A stretch of 26,824 bases of DNA from an uncultured Candidatus Saccharibacteria bacterium (GTDB lineage: Bacteria; Patescibacteriota; Saccharimonadia; Saccharimonadales; Saccharimonadaceae), in the NCBI GenBank assembly GCA_938017675.1, contig CALIJB010000014.1, positions 1 through 26,824 of the forward strand, given 5' to 3'. The notes under the pieces are model-generated. The model was given only the letters and a program-made list of their open reading frames with translations, did no database searches and was not told the DNA's origin. Made by a program: the position numbers and the translations under genes. This document shows positions 1-7,776 of the stretch, one piece after another (positions within the stretch are counted from its first letter, which is position 1; every line of letters begins with the position of its first letter).

Positions 1-2247
1 AATGACAAGATTCACACCATTTACGCGGCGGATTTCGTCTCGCACGAGTCGGGTACCGGTATTGTGCACATTGCGCCGGCTTATGGCGAGGACGACTTTG
101 AGCTGGCTAAACGTTATGGCATCAGTGCCTTCCACGTCATTGACGACAATGGCTACTACACAGATGGCAATTACAAAGGCCTGGAGGTATGGGACAATAA
201 CAAGTTCATCGCCAAAGACCTGAAAGAAAAGGGCGTGGTGTGGAAGATTGAGTACATTCGTCACGAGTATCCGTTCAACCCGCGCAGCAAGCAGCGCATC
301 ATGTACCGGGCGATTCCATCGTGGTTCTTTGATATCCAGGGCCAGAAGCCGCTGATGTTGGAGCAAAACGAGCATATCAATTGGTTCCCAGCTCACCTGA
401 AGCACGGCCGCTTTGCCAAGAACATTGAGCAAGCCCCTGACTGGAACCTCAGTCGTGACCGCTTTTGGGCAACGGCTATGCCGGTGTGGAAGGGTAACCG
501 CGGCACCGTCAAGGTGGTTAGCTCGTACGCGGAGCTGAAGGAACTGAGCGGCGTGGAGTTGGATGATTACCACCGCCCGTGGGTGGATGACATCACCTTT
601 GAAATCGATGGCGAAAAGTTTACGCGCATCGACAAGGTGCTGGACTGCTGGTTTGAGTCAGGTTCGATGCCGTTTGCGCAGCTGCATTATCCGTTTGAAA
701 ACCAGACCAAGTTTGAGCAGAATTACCCGGCGGATTTCATCGTTGAGTACATTGGCCAGGTGCGGGCGTGGTTTTACTACGTGCACGCTGTCAACGCTGC
801 CTTGGCCGAGATCGGTGCCTTTGGCGAGGCTGGCGCCCAGCACAAAAATGCCTACAGCAACGTCATCACCACCGGTGTAGTGGCGGGCAATGATGGTCGC
901 AAGATGAGTAAATCGCTCGGTAACTTTACCGACCCGAACGAGCTGATGGATAAGTTCAGTGCTGATTCCTTACGCTTCCTATTGCTGAGTAGCCCGCTAC
1001 TTAACGGCGAGGACTTTGCTCTGCATGACAAGGACGTGGGCGACGTGGCACGTAAGCTCGGTATGATTTGGAATATGTATGATTTCTTCACCATGTATGC
1101 GGAAGTTGATGGCTGGGAGTTTGATGGCGCGCTGATTGGCCCGCTCAGTGGCAAGCCGGTTTATACGTCCCTATCATCCACCGAAACGGCTTCCGTGCAC
1201 CGGGAATCTCGCTCATCAACCACAGGTGATACTGCGGAACTCGCTGCGCTCAAACAGTCCTCGTATCTGCCTGATGTTGATAACCTCAATTCTCGGGCGC
1301 GTGCAGATGTTTCGGAAGATGAAGCGACGATCGACTCTGTGACCAATCCTCTCGATATCTGGATTATCAGTCGCTTGCACGAGCTGGTGGCGGAGGTCGA
1401 GAAGCAAATGGATGCTTACAATATTCCTGATGCGCTGAGCCCAATTTTGCCATTCCTGGATGACGCATCCAACTGGTACGTTCGCCGCAGCCGTCGCCGC
1501 TTCTGGAAGTCGGAAGATGATGGTGATAAGAACGATGCTTATCGGACGCTACATTATGTGCTGGTGCGTCTGAGTTACATCTTGGCTCCATTTACGCCGT
1601 TTTTGGCTGAGGAGTTGTATCACAATTTGACGGGTGATGACGAATCGATTCACTTGAAGGATTGGCTGGCAGCGGGTGCGGTGAATGAGCAGGCGCTAGC
1701 TGACATGGCTCGGACACGCGAATTGATCAACAACGGCCTTAGTTTGCGGATGAAGCAGGATGAGCACCAAGTATCGATCAAGGTTCGCCAACCGCTGCAA
1801 CGTGCGGCATATGCGGGTGCAAAGCTGGCTGAGTACTACGAACAGATCATGGCCGAGGAGTTAAATGTCAAGGAAATTCGCTGGATTGAGAGTCTAGACG
1901 AGCATCTGGCGGACTATGATGTGACTGAGGGCATGATCAAGCCAGAGAGCTGGGTAGAAATTAGTAAGCACTTAACGCCCGAACTCAAACGCGAAGGCCT
2001 GATGCGCGAAGTCATTCGCCACGTGCAAAGCGCGCGTAAAAAGGCTGGCTTGCAGGTGGATGATAGGATTGAACTTGGCATCACTAGTAGCGACACGGAA
2101 ATCGCTCAGGCTGTCGATGTATTTGCTGATACCATCAAGGCCGAGACTCTGGCTGTAAAGTTAGGCTCTGCGGCGGACGATATGGGGAAATATGACGTTA
2201 AAGTTGACGGCAAACCGGTAGAAATCTATCTGAAAAAAGCTAATTAA
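1..2247 (+). CDS. ileS: Isoleucine--tRNA ligase, 3' part (partial)
   Basis: Class I synthetase that charges tRNA-Ile in the cytoplasm. The reading frame is open from base 1, so the 5' end lies outside the window; 748 codons are present. Visible parts in order: the end of the editing (CP1) domain, with GTGIVHIAPAYGEDDFELA at about 52-108; the catalytic KMSKS loop at 901-915; then the anticodon-binding helical domain with NWYVRRSRRRFW around 1472-1507. That last signature and the lack of a C-terminal Cys4 zinc knuckle resemble the eukaryote-like type 2 IleRS (family knowledge, from memory). Between WEFDG and TNPLD there is a Ser/Thr/Ala-rich insert of about 65-70 residues (about 1136-1345) that I do not expect in this family; it carries a repeat-like sequence (see findings). 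The frame stays open through it, so the enzyme is probably functional. Stop TAA. Confidence 0.95.
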   Translation, partial: NDKIHTIYAADFVSHESGTGIVHIAPAYGEDDFELAKRYGISAFHVIDDNGYYTDGNYKGLEVWDNNKFIAKDLKEKGVVWKIEYIRHEYPFNPRSKQRIMYRAIPSWFFDIQGQKPLMLEQNEHINWFPAHLKHGRFAKNIEQAPDWNLSRDRFWATAMPVWKGNRGTVKVVSSYAELKELSGVELDDYHRPWVDDITFEIDGEKFTRIDKVLDCWFESGSMPFAQLHYPFENQTKFEQNYPADFIVEYIGQVRAWFYYVHAVNAALAEIGAFGEAGAQHKNAYSNVITTGVVAGNDGRKMSKSLGNFTDPNELMDKFSADSLRFLLLSSPLLNGEDFALHDKDVGDVARKLGMIWNMYDFFTMYAEVDGWEFDGALIGPLSGKPVYTSLSSTETASVHRESRSSTTGDTAELAALKQSSYLPDVDNLNSRARADVSEDEATIDSVTNPLDIWIISRLHELVAEVEKQMDAYNIPDALSPILPFLDDASNWYVRRSRRRFWKSEDDGDKNDAYRTLHYVLVRLSYILAPFTPFLAEELYHNLTGDDESIHLKDWLAAGAVNEQALADMARTRELINNGLSLRMKQDEHQVSIKVRQPLQRAAYAGAKLAEYYEQIMAEELNVKEIRWIESLDEHLADYDVTEGMIKPESWVEISKHLTPELKREGLMREVIRHVQSARKKAGLQVDDRIELGITSSDTEIAQAVDVFADTIKAETLAVKLGSAADDMGKYDVKVDGKPVEIYLKKAN
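1136..1345 (+). repeat. Inserted repeat-like segment within ileS
   Basis: In-frame segment splitting the IleRS helical domain. It encodes a low-complexity Ser/Thr/Ala/Asp stretch unlike the conserved flanks. Its core at about 1231-1258 begins ACTG, ends CAGT and contains GGAACTCGCTGCGCTC. Read on the minus strand this core encodes FERSEFRS, a peptide I recall from many unrelated hypothetical proteins as the translation of a dispersed short repeat. The recall is from memory and unchecked. I found no second copy in this window. The exact borders are uncertain by 10-20 bases. Confidence 0.5.
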
Positions 2248-2307
2248 GCTGCGAAATTGTAAACAGAAGCGTATCCTTGTAATTCTCCAGGGTTTCTTGG
2301 TTATATT

Positions 2308-2335
2308 TTCGCATAGGTTAATTTAGTGTTACGAT
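2308..2335 (+). promoter_or_regulatory. Promoter of galU-like gene (leaderless)
   Basis: Extended -10 TGtTACGAT, hexamer 2330-2335, with a weak -35 TTCGCA at 2308-2313. Only 6 nt separate the -10 from the ATG at 2342, and no Shine-Dalgarno sequence is present, so the transcript should begin at or next to the start codon. Confidence 0.5.
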
Positions 2336-2341
2336 AGAACT

Positions 2342-3175
2342 ATGAATACTATCACCAAAGCTATCATTCCAGTCGCCGGTTGGGGCACGCGGATGTTACC
2401 GATTACCAAATCAATCGAGAAGTGTATGTTGCCGGTGGGAACACGTCCGGTGGTTGATTATATCGTGCAGGATATTATTCGGGCGGGTGTCAAGGATATT
2501 TATTTCGTGGTTGGCGAGCAAAGCACTCAGGTGCAAAGCTACTATCGGTCAAATATCCAGTTGAACGACTATTTGCGGCGCGCTGGTAAACAGGACAAAT
2601 TACCTCTGGTGGCGCCGCTGCGCGATGTGCGAATACATTTTTTAACTCAGTCGAGCACTGGGGGCTATGGTACGAGCATTCCAGTGGGCTTGGCCAGCGA
2701 ATTTATCGATTCAGGCGAATCGGCGTTTGTGGTGATGGGCGATCAATTTTTCTGGCGTGTTGACGGCGGTTCAAATGCGGCTGATCTGGCGGAACTAGTG
2801 GAGGTGCGCGGTTTATCTGCTGGTTTGCTGGGTAACCCTGTTGAGGAGGCCCTTATCCCACAAACGGGCATTATCGAAACCGACCAGCAGGGTAATTTTG
2901 TGCGCATCATTGAGAAGCCGAAGCTGGAAGACGCGCCGAGTAACCTCAGCAATTCAAGCTTCTACATTCTCAACAAAGAAATTTTCGAACTGGCGCGTAC
3001 ATTGCCCGCTAATCCGCAGCGCGGCGAGTTTGAGCTGACCGATGCCATCAACGCGTACATTGCGAGTGGCGGTATCATCGCTGTCGGTGAGGCCAAGGGT
3101 GACTACATGGAATGCGGTTCGCCCAGCGGTTGGCTGCGTGCTAATAACGCCATGGCCGAGTTGCAGGCAAATTAG
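2342..3175 (+). CDS. galU: UTP--glucose-1-phosphate uridylyltransferase-like nucleotidyltransferase
   Basis: 277 residues, slightly shorter than typical GalU (about 290-300). The family makes UDP-glucose from UTP and glucose-1-phosphate for surface glycans. Seen: the N-terminal nucleotide-binding signature IPVAGWGTRMLPITKSIEK (GxGTR type; the Lys of KxxxK at the end), GYGTSIPVGLA in the middle, the metal/nucleotide site MGDQFF, and the sugar-binding stretch IIEKPKLEDAPSNL. The more usual acidic pair (GDD) reads GDQ here, so the exact substrate (UTP or dTTP, glucose or another sugar) is not certain. ATG 2342 is the only sensible start and lies 6 nt after a -10 box. The gene stands alone; the rplU promoter begins in its stop codon region. 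Confidence 0.85.
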   Translation: MNTITKAIIPVAGWGTRMLPITKSIEKCMLPVGTRPVVDYIVQDIIRAGVKDIYFVVGEQSTQVQSYYRSNIQLNDYLRRAGKQDKLPLVAPLRDVRIHFLTQSSTGGYGTSIPVGLASEFIDSGESAFVVMGDQFFWRVDGGSNAADLAELVEVRGLSAGLLGNPVEEALIPQTGIIETDQQGNFVRIIEKPKLEDAPSNLSNSSFYILNKEIFELARTLPANPQRGEFELTDAINAYIASGGIIAVGEAKGDYMECGSPSGWLRANNAMAELQAN

Positions 3176-3204
3176 TTGCACGTATTATCCATCTCTGTTA
3201 TAAT
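3176..3204 (+). promoter_or_regulatory. rplU promoter
   Basis: TTGCAC (3176-3181), 17-bp spacer, TATAAT (3199-3204) preceded by TG at 3196-3197: a near-consensus sigma-70 promoter. The -35 directly abuts the galU stop codon (3173-3175). The expected start near 3211 gives a leader of about 29 nt with a Shine-Dalgarno AGGA. Confidence 0.8.
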
Positions 3205-3239
3205 TGGCTACTGATAGTAAATATATATTAAGGAACGAA

Positions 3240-3545
3240 ATGAAAGCAGTCGTAAAGATCTCTGGCAAGCAATACATTGTCAGCGAAAAAGAGTCCCTCT
3301 TGGTGGATCTCCTCCCTGAAGGTACAAAAGAACTCACTCTCGACGCACTTTTAGTGATTGATGGTGATAAAACAAAAGTTGGTACGCCGACCGTGAAAGG
3401 CGCGGTGGTAAAAGCGAAAGTCGTTGAGGCGGAAGTCAAAGGCGACAAAATCCGCGTCATTCGCTACAAAGCTAAAAAACGCGTTCACAAAGAAAACGGC
3501 CATCGTCAAAAATATAGCCGGATCGAGATTACGTCGATTAAATAG
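3240..3545 (+). CDS. rplU: 50S ribosomal protein bL21
   Basis: 101 residues, the usual length for bL21, a 23S rRNA-binding protein of the large subunit. It begins MKAVVKISGKQYIVSEKE and carries the conserved C-terminal basic run RYKAKKRVHKENGHRQKYS. ATG 3240 is chosen over an upstream TTG at 3204: the TTG overlaps the last base of the -10 box, whereas ATG 3240 matches the conserved N-terminus and follows AGGA at 3231-3234. In most bacteria rplU is followed by rpmA (bL27); here a terminator and parA follow instead. Confidence 0.96.
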   Translation: MKAVVKISGKQYIVSEKESLLVDLLPEGTKELTLDALLVIDGDKTKVGTPTVKGAVVKAKVVEAEVKGDKIRVIRYKAKKRVHKENGHRQKYSRIEITSIK

Positions 3546-3561
3546 TAGATACAAACTTGAT

Positions 3562-3600
3562 AAATTGCCCTGTTCTTTGAAGCAGGGCAATTTCATATTT
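3562..3600 (+). terminator. Intrinsic terminator after rplU
   Basis: Perfect 11-bp inverted repeat: AAATTGCCCTG (3562-3572) and CAGGGCAATTT (3583-3593) with a 10-nt loop. It is flanked by A-rich sequence on one side and T-rich on the other, and begins 16 nt after the rplU stop. Confidence 0.75.
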
Positions 3601-3612
3601 ACTAGATGTTTG

Positions 3613-3621
3613 TGGTATAAT
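3613..3621 (+). promoter_or_regulatory. parAB promoter (extended -10)
   Basis: TGgTATAAT, hexamer 3616-3621. No convincing -35; the upstream region is the 3' arm of the rplU terminator. The leader is about 23 nt with AGAGAGGG (3633-3640) as a loosely spaced Shine-Dalgarno before GTG 3651. Confidence 0.65.
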
Positions 3622-3650
3622 TAAACGTAAGCAGAGAGGGCAGATAAACA

Positions 3651-4415
3651 GTGGCATCTATCATAACAGTTACCAATCAGAAAGGCGGCGTGGGCAAGAC
3701 AACAACGTCAATCAATCTGGCTTACTATCTGGCGAAGATGGGCAAGCGGACGCTATTGATTGATTTCGATCCGCAGGGCAATGCAACTAGCGGCTTAGGT
3801 ATTGATAAGCAGAGCTTAGAAGTGACTATTGCTGATGCTATTCTCGGCCGTAAAAAATTAGTAGAAGTAACAATCCCAACCGAGTTTGATAACCTATCGT
3901 TGGTGCCTGCTGTGCCAACCTTAGCTAATACCGAAGTAGAGCTGGCTCAGACTGATTATCGTTTCAGCCGTCTGAAATATGCTATCAAGGCTTGCACGAT
4001 AGAGTACGATTACATTATCATTGATTGTCCGCCGAGTTTGAGCTTGTTGACGGTTAATGCGTTAATTGCCGCTCAGTATGTTTTGCTGCCGGTACAAGCA
4101 GAATTCTATGCATTAGAGGGCCTAGGCCAGTTACTGGAAACGATGAAACTAGTGCGCAAAAATCTCAATCCAACGCTTGATTTGGTAGGTATGTTGCCGA
4201 CAATGGTTGATAACCGTACGTCGCTGTCGACGCAAGTGTTAGACGAGATTTCTAAGCATTTTCCAGCTAAAGTGTTCAAAACGAAGATTCCGCGCAATGT
4301 CCGCTTGGCTGAGGCACCGAGCCACGGCTTGCCAATTGGCGCGTATGATAGGTTTAGTAAAGGCGCTCGCGCTTATAAAGCGCTAGCCAAGGAGGTGATT
4401 GAGCGTGCCGGCTAA
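3651..4415 (+). CDS. parA: ParA/Soj chromosome-partition ATPase
   Basis: 254 residues, typical of chromosomal ParA/Soj. The family is a dimerising ATPase that binds DNA non-specifically and moves ParB-parS complexes during segregation. Seen: deviant Walker A KGGVGKTT (residues 11-18), DFDPQGNATSGLG (A' region), and Walker B IIIDCPPSLSLLTVNA. The start is GTG 3651, with the ParA opening MASIITVTNQKGG directly after it. It overlaps parB by 11 nt, so the two are co-transcribed and probably translationally coupled. No gidB or rnpA neighbour is present, unlike many bacteria. Confidence 0.95.
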   Translation: MASIITVTNQKGGVGKTTTSINLAYYLAKMGKRTLLIDFDPQGNATSGLGIDKQSLEVTIADAILGRKKLVEVTIPTEFDNLSLVPAVPTLANTEVELAQTDYRFSRLKYAIKACTIEYDYIIIDCPPSLSLLTVNALIAAQYVLLPVQAEFYALEGLGQLLETMKLVRKNLNPTLDLVGMLPTMVDNRTSLSTQVLDEISKHFPAKVFKTKIPRNVRLAEAPSHGLPIGAYDRFSKGARAYKALAKEVIERAG

Positions 4416-5289
4416 AAAGGGTCTAGGGCGAGGCTTTGACTCGCTTATTCCGACAGAGCTGCTAGACGAATCATTTGATCCGACGGCCGAGCAAGATGAA
4501 CGCGTTAGCGATTTGCGCTATATTAAATTAGCGTCGATTATGCCCGATCCAGATCAGCCGCGCCGCGAATTTGACGACGATGCGTTGGTTGAATTGAGTA
4601 AATCGATCAAGGAGCATGGCGTATTGCAGCCAGTAGTGGTGCGGCCGCATGGCGACGGCTATATGATTGTGGCTGGCGAACGCCGTTTCCGGGCTTCTAA
4701 ACTAGCGAAGCTTGATCGGATTCCAGCGCTGGTACGGACGCTATCGGGCCAGCATCGGTTAGAACTGTCGCTGATCGAGAATATCCAGCGCCGCGACCTT
4801 AATCCGCTAGAAACAGCGACGGCGTATTTGAAGCTGCGCGATCAATTTAATCTGACTTTAGATGATATTGGTAAGCGTGTCGGTAAAACGTCGGCGGCGA
4901 TTGCTAATACTATGCGCTTGTTGCGCTTGCCGGGAGCGGTGCGCGATGTAGTAGCGCGCGGCGAGCTAAGCGAAGGCCAGGCGCGGTCACTGACGAGCTT
5001 GCCAGAAGAAGAAATTTTGCGGGTTGTTCCGATAATTATAAAAGAGCAATGGAGCGCGCGGACGATTGAGCGCTATGTTTCGAATTATAAAAAGTTGCAT
5101 GGTACAGTATCGACTAAAGGTAGAAAAGCAGCTCGCAGTTCGAGATTTATTCGCGAAGAGGAGTGTTTTGCTAAACGCTTCGGAACGCCAGTCGCTGTCA
5201 AAGAGACTCGAAAAGGTGCCGGACGGATTATTATTTCATTCAAAGATCAAGCAGACTTCGAGCGAATTGCTAAGCTGCTGGGCGAATAA
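4405..5289 (+). CDS. parB: ParB/Spo0J chromosome-partition protein
   Basis: 294 residues. Centromere-binding CTPase partner of ParA. Seen: the short N-terminal ParA-interacting motif KKGLGRGFDSLIP; the ParB/Srx domain with GVLQPVVVRPHGDGYMIVAG and the CTP-binding GERRFRAS; the HTH region around LIENIQRRDLNPLE and IGKRVGKTSAAIANTMRLL; and a C-terminal dimerisation segment. GTG 4405 is preferred to TTG 4399 because GGAGGTGA (4391-4398) sits 6 nt upstream of GTG but directly abuts TTG. Overlap with parA is 11 nt. I saw no parS-like palindrome in the window. Confidence 0.93.
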   Translation: MPAKKGLGRGFDSLIPTELLDESFDPTAEQDERVSDLRYIKLASIMPDPDQPRREFDDDALVELSKSIKEHGVLQPVVVRPHGDGYMIVAGERRFRASKLAKLDRIPALVRTLSGQHRLELSLIENIQRRDLNPLETATAYLKLRDQFNLTLDDIGKRVGKTSAAIANTMRLLRLPGAVRDVVARGELSEGQARSLTSLPEEEILRVVPIIIKEQWSARTIERYVSNYKKLHGTVSTKGRKAARSSRFIREEECFAKRFGTPVAVKETRKGAGRIIISFKDQADFERIAKLLGE

Positions 5290-5370
5290 CAGTTTAATTA
5301 CACTAATCCAACGTTGTAAAAACTACACGTAAAGTTATTAGGCTGCTAGCTTGTAATCTTAATTTTAAAC

Positions 5371-5979
5371 TCAAAACGAGTCTATGTTGCCTAACGGAAA
5401 AATCCGCAAAGCTACTGGTCCGACAATATCATAAGTTGGGATGAAACCCAGTCCGCTACGCGAGTCGAATGAGTTGTCGCCGACTCGATTATCGCCCGCT
5501 ACAAAAATAGAGCCTTCTGGTACTGTCCATTCGCCGCTGTGGCTAGTCGGTGATTTTGGACCGACGTTGTTCTTGCGTGTGCTATCGTCTGGATGAAAGC
5601 CTTCGGGATATTTATTATTGTAAACTGTTAGCATGCCGTCCTTGACAACGACGCGTTCGCCAGGGAAGGCAATTACGCGTTTGATGATATAGCGATCTGG
5701 CGCTCCAGGCCTATAGACGGGATTAACAAAAACAACAATCTTTCCACGTTCTGGCAAATACGGTTTATTTTGTATCTGAGCCATAGTTACAGGTATTCGG
5801 TTAATAATTAACCGGTCGCCGTCGGCGAGAGTATTATCCATGCTGTGTCCAGAGACGGAAAAACTACGAAAAACGTAAGCATTTAATAGTAAAGTACCAA
5901 TCAGCACTGCAATAACAAATCCGCTAAAACTTAGAAAATCTCGAAGACGCGGATGGCGGGTGAGATAGCTAGCTTCCAT
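5371..5979 (-). CDS. lepB: Signal peptidase I
   Basis: 202 residues from the chosen start. The membrane-anchored serine/lysine protease removes signal peptides from exported proteins. Seen: an N-terminal membrane segment FVIAVLIGTLLLNAYVF; catalytic Ser46 in SVSGHSMDNTL; catalytic Lys100 in YIIKRVIAFPGERV; and the C-terminal box with GDNRVGDNSFDSRSGLG. The frame is open back to a TTG at 6015, but that TTG is part of a -35 box (TTGTTT) and the -10 TATAAT lies at 5992-5987, so translation from 6015 would need an mRNA that starts further upstream. ATG 5979, 7 nt after the -10, fits a leaderless transcript. It is convergent with parB and divergent from the LCP gene. Confidence 0.93.
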   Translation of the reverse strand: MEASYLTRHPRLRDFLSFSGFVIAVLIGTLLLNAYVFRSFSVSGHSMDNTLADGDRLIINRIPVTMAQIQNKPYLPERGKIVVFVNPVYRPGAPDRYIIKRVIAFPGERVVVKDGMLTVYNNKYPEGFHPDDSTRKNNVGPKSPTSHSGEWTVPEGSIFVAGDNRVGDNSFDSRSGLGFIPTYDIVGPVALRIFPLGNIDSF

Positions 5980-5986
5980 TACACGT

Positions 5987-6015
5987 ATTATACGCTGTAA
6001 AAACCAACGAAACAA
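5987..6015 (-). promoter_or_regulatory. lepB promoter (leaderless)
   Basis: Minus strand: TTGTTT (6015-6010), 17-bp spacer, TATAAT (5992-5987), then 7 nt to ATG 5979. No Shine-Dalgarno sequence. Confidence 0.75.
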
Positions 6016-6049
6016 TAAGCGTGATATTTATTTTTTAGCTAAAATCCTT

Positions 6050-6055
6050 TATAGT
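6050..6055 (+). promoter_or_regulatory. Candidate -10 of the LCP gene
   Basis: TATAGT 8 nt before ATG 6064. No clear -35 was found; the upstream stretch is T-rich. It is the same close spacing as other start-of-transcript genes here. Confidence 0.4.
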
Positions 6056-6063
6056 ACATAGAT

Positions 6064-7734
6064 ATGGTGAAGCGAGCGATAGACGGTTTTGTACCACGAA
6101 ATACTCCTGCGCGCAGAGCGCCTATTGATAGCCAGAAAAAACCAGCGGTTAATTTCGGCGATATGGGGCATACTGTGTCTGTACGGCGCCAGCAGCAATT
6201 GCCGCCGCGGCCGATTACTTCGGCGCCAAATAGAGGTGTTCGCAGCGATATTGATGAGTCTTTGCGCGATATTAGTAATAATCTTGATCTATCTCCATCC
6301 AAACATTCTGGCAAAGGCTCGCCAAAAAATGGCCAAAAAAAGCGCGATTGGAAAAAAATCGCCAAGCGTGCGGCAATCGCAATAACTGTTATCGTACTTG
6401 GTATTGGTATTTTCCTGGGGGTACGAGCTTTGATGGCGGGTAATGCCGTCTTCAAGGGCGATATATTTGGTTTTGTACAGAAGAAACCGCTCAAGCAAGA
6501 TGCTCATGGCCGCAGCAATATTCTAATACTTGGCACTTCAGAAGACGACGCTGGCCACGAAGCGGGATATCTAACCGACTCGATGATGATCCTTAGCATT
6601 GACCAGAACAAAAAGAATGCTTATATGGTTAGTGTACCTCGAGATTTATACGTCAAATATGGTAAGAGCTGCCAAGCGGGTTATTCTGGTAAGATTAATG
6701 CTTATTTTAACTGCGTCAACGATAATTGGTCGAGCGACAGCGCCGAGGAAGAGCGTCAGACGGCAACTAGAGCTTTTGTTGGTAATATATTTGGTATTGA
6801 TATGCAATATTCGGTTCACCTGAATTATAGCGTGATGCGTGATTTGGTGGGGGCGCTTGGCGGTATCAAGATTACCATCGACAGCCGCAATCCGAATGGT
6901 GTGATGGATAGTAATTTTGACTGGAAGTGCGGTACGACGTCTGCCGAGAAGTCTCAGCGCTGTCCGCGCGGCCACTATATTAGCTATCCAAACGGTGAAG
7001 TAGAATTAGATGCCGAGCACGCGCTGTATTTGGCGATGGCGCGCGGCGACCGAGCGCCAACGTATGGTTTCGAACAGTCTAATTTCGACCGCGAAAAAAA
7101 TCAGCAAAAGATTATGGTTGCTATTCGCGACAAGGCCTTGAGTGCCGGCACGCTGGCAGATTTTACTAAAATTTCTGGTATTATCGACGCGATTGGCAAG
7201 AATTTACGAACTAATTTCGAAAAGAGCGAAGTACGTACGCTGGTCGAGCTAGTACACGACATCAAAAGCGATAATATTAAAAGCGTCAGCTTAATTGATG
7301 CCGAGCCGGCTATCTTGACAACTGGCACGTACGGCGGCGCTAGTTCGGTGGTACCGACGGCCGGAACGTATGACTACAGCCAGCTGCGGGCTTTCATCAA
7401 GAAAAACCTCTATGCGACAGATATCACTAAAGAAAATGCTAACGTCGTTGTACTTAATGCTACTGGCGTATCAGGCGTGGCGCAAAAACAAGCCGATAAA
7501 TTAACTGAGCTTGGCATGACGGTTAGTACTGTCGGTAATGCGCCGCAAAACGGCTCATATTCTAGCAACAAGATATATAAAGTCTCAACGCGCGCCAAGA
7601 CAGCTACGTCTGTAAAACTGCAGTCGCTTTACGGCGCTGCCCCAGAAGCGGTACAGAGCGTGCCAGGCGTCAAATATAATGCAGAGGTAGACTACGTTAT
7701 TATCATAGCAGTCAAGCCGAATGCCAGCGAGTAG
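6064..7734 (+). CDS. LytR-CpsA-Psr family glycopolymer transferase with LytR_C domain
   Basis: 556 residues. LCP proteins attach undecaprenyl-linked glycopolymers (teichoic acid-, capsule- or arabinogalactan-like) to peptidoglycan on the outer face of the membrane. Seen: a basic, proline-rich cytoplasmic tail (residues 1-100), one membrane helix (about 103-121), the LCP catalytic domain from about 150 with SNILILGTSEDDAG, YLTDSMMILSID and VSVPRDLYVKY (Asp and Arg ligands of the polyprenyl phosphate), and a C-terminal LytR_C domain from about 457 with NVVVLNATGVSGVAQKQAD. The 100-residue cytoplasmic tail is long and likely disordered. The start ATG 6064 follows a TATAGT by 8 nt. It fits with uppS and uppP elsewhere in the window, which handle the lipid carrier. 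Confidence 0.9.
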   Translation: MVKRAIDGFVPRNTPARRAPIDSQKKPAVNFGDMGHTVSVRRQQQLPPRPITSAPNRGVRSDIDESLRDISNNLDLSPSKHSGKGSPKNGQKKRDWKKIAKRAAIAITVIVLGIGIFLGVRALMAGNAVFKGDIFGFVQKKPLKQDAHGRSNILILGTSEDDAGHEAGYLTDSMMILSIDQNKKNAYMVSVPRDLYVKYGKSCQAGYSGKINAYFNCVNDNWSSDSAEEERQTATRAFVGNIFGIDMQYSVHLNYSVMRDLVGALGGIKITIDSRNPNGVMDSNFDWKCGTTSAEKSQRCPRGHYISYPNGEVELDAEHALYLAMARGDRAPTYGFEQSNFDREKNQQKIMVAIRDKALSAGTLADFTKISGIIDAIGKNLRTNFEKSEVRTLVELVHDIKSDNIKSVSLIDAEPAILTTGTYGGASSVVPTAGTYDYSQLRAFIKKNLYATDITKENANVVVLNATGVSGVAQKQADKLTELGMTVSTVGNAPQNGSYSSNKIYKVSTRAKTATSVKLQSLYGAAPEAVQSVPGVKYNAEVDYVIIIAVKPNASE

Positions 7735-7759
7735 GCGGGTTATAGAAACAATACTAAGG

Positions 7760-7768
7760 TGGTATAAT
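7760..7768 (+). promoter_or_regulatory. Extended -10 of membrane protein gene (leaderless)
   Basis: TGgTATAAT, hexamer 7763-7768, 8 nt before ATG 7777; no Shine-Dalgarno and no good -35. Confidence 0.65.
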
Positions 7769-7776
7769 TAAGCGGT

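Noticed and set aside
1216..1407. Minus-strand frame encoding FERSEFRS within ileS
   Set aside because: Not a gene: the peptide is useful only as a flag for the repeat inserted in ileS.
3651..5289. parS centromere site near parAB
   Set aside because: No sequence close to the TGTTTCACGTGAAACA consensus was seen here or elsewhere in the window; the site may lie outside.
5290..5370. Terminator in the parB/lepB convergent gap
   Set aside because: Only a short GCTAGC palindrome with mismatched flanks; no stable stem or T-run could be supported.
6039..6494. 151-codon minus-strand frame opposite the LCP gene's 5' end
   Set aside because: Antisense to a well-supported coding region; composition is that of a shadow frame.
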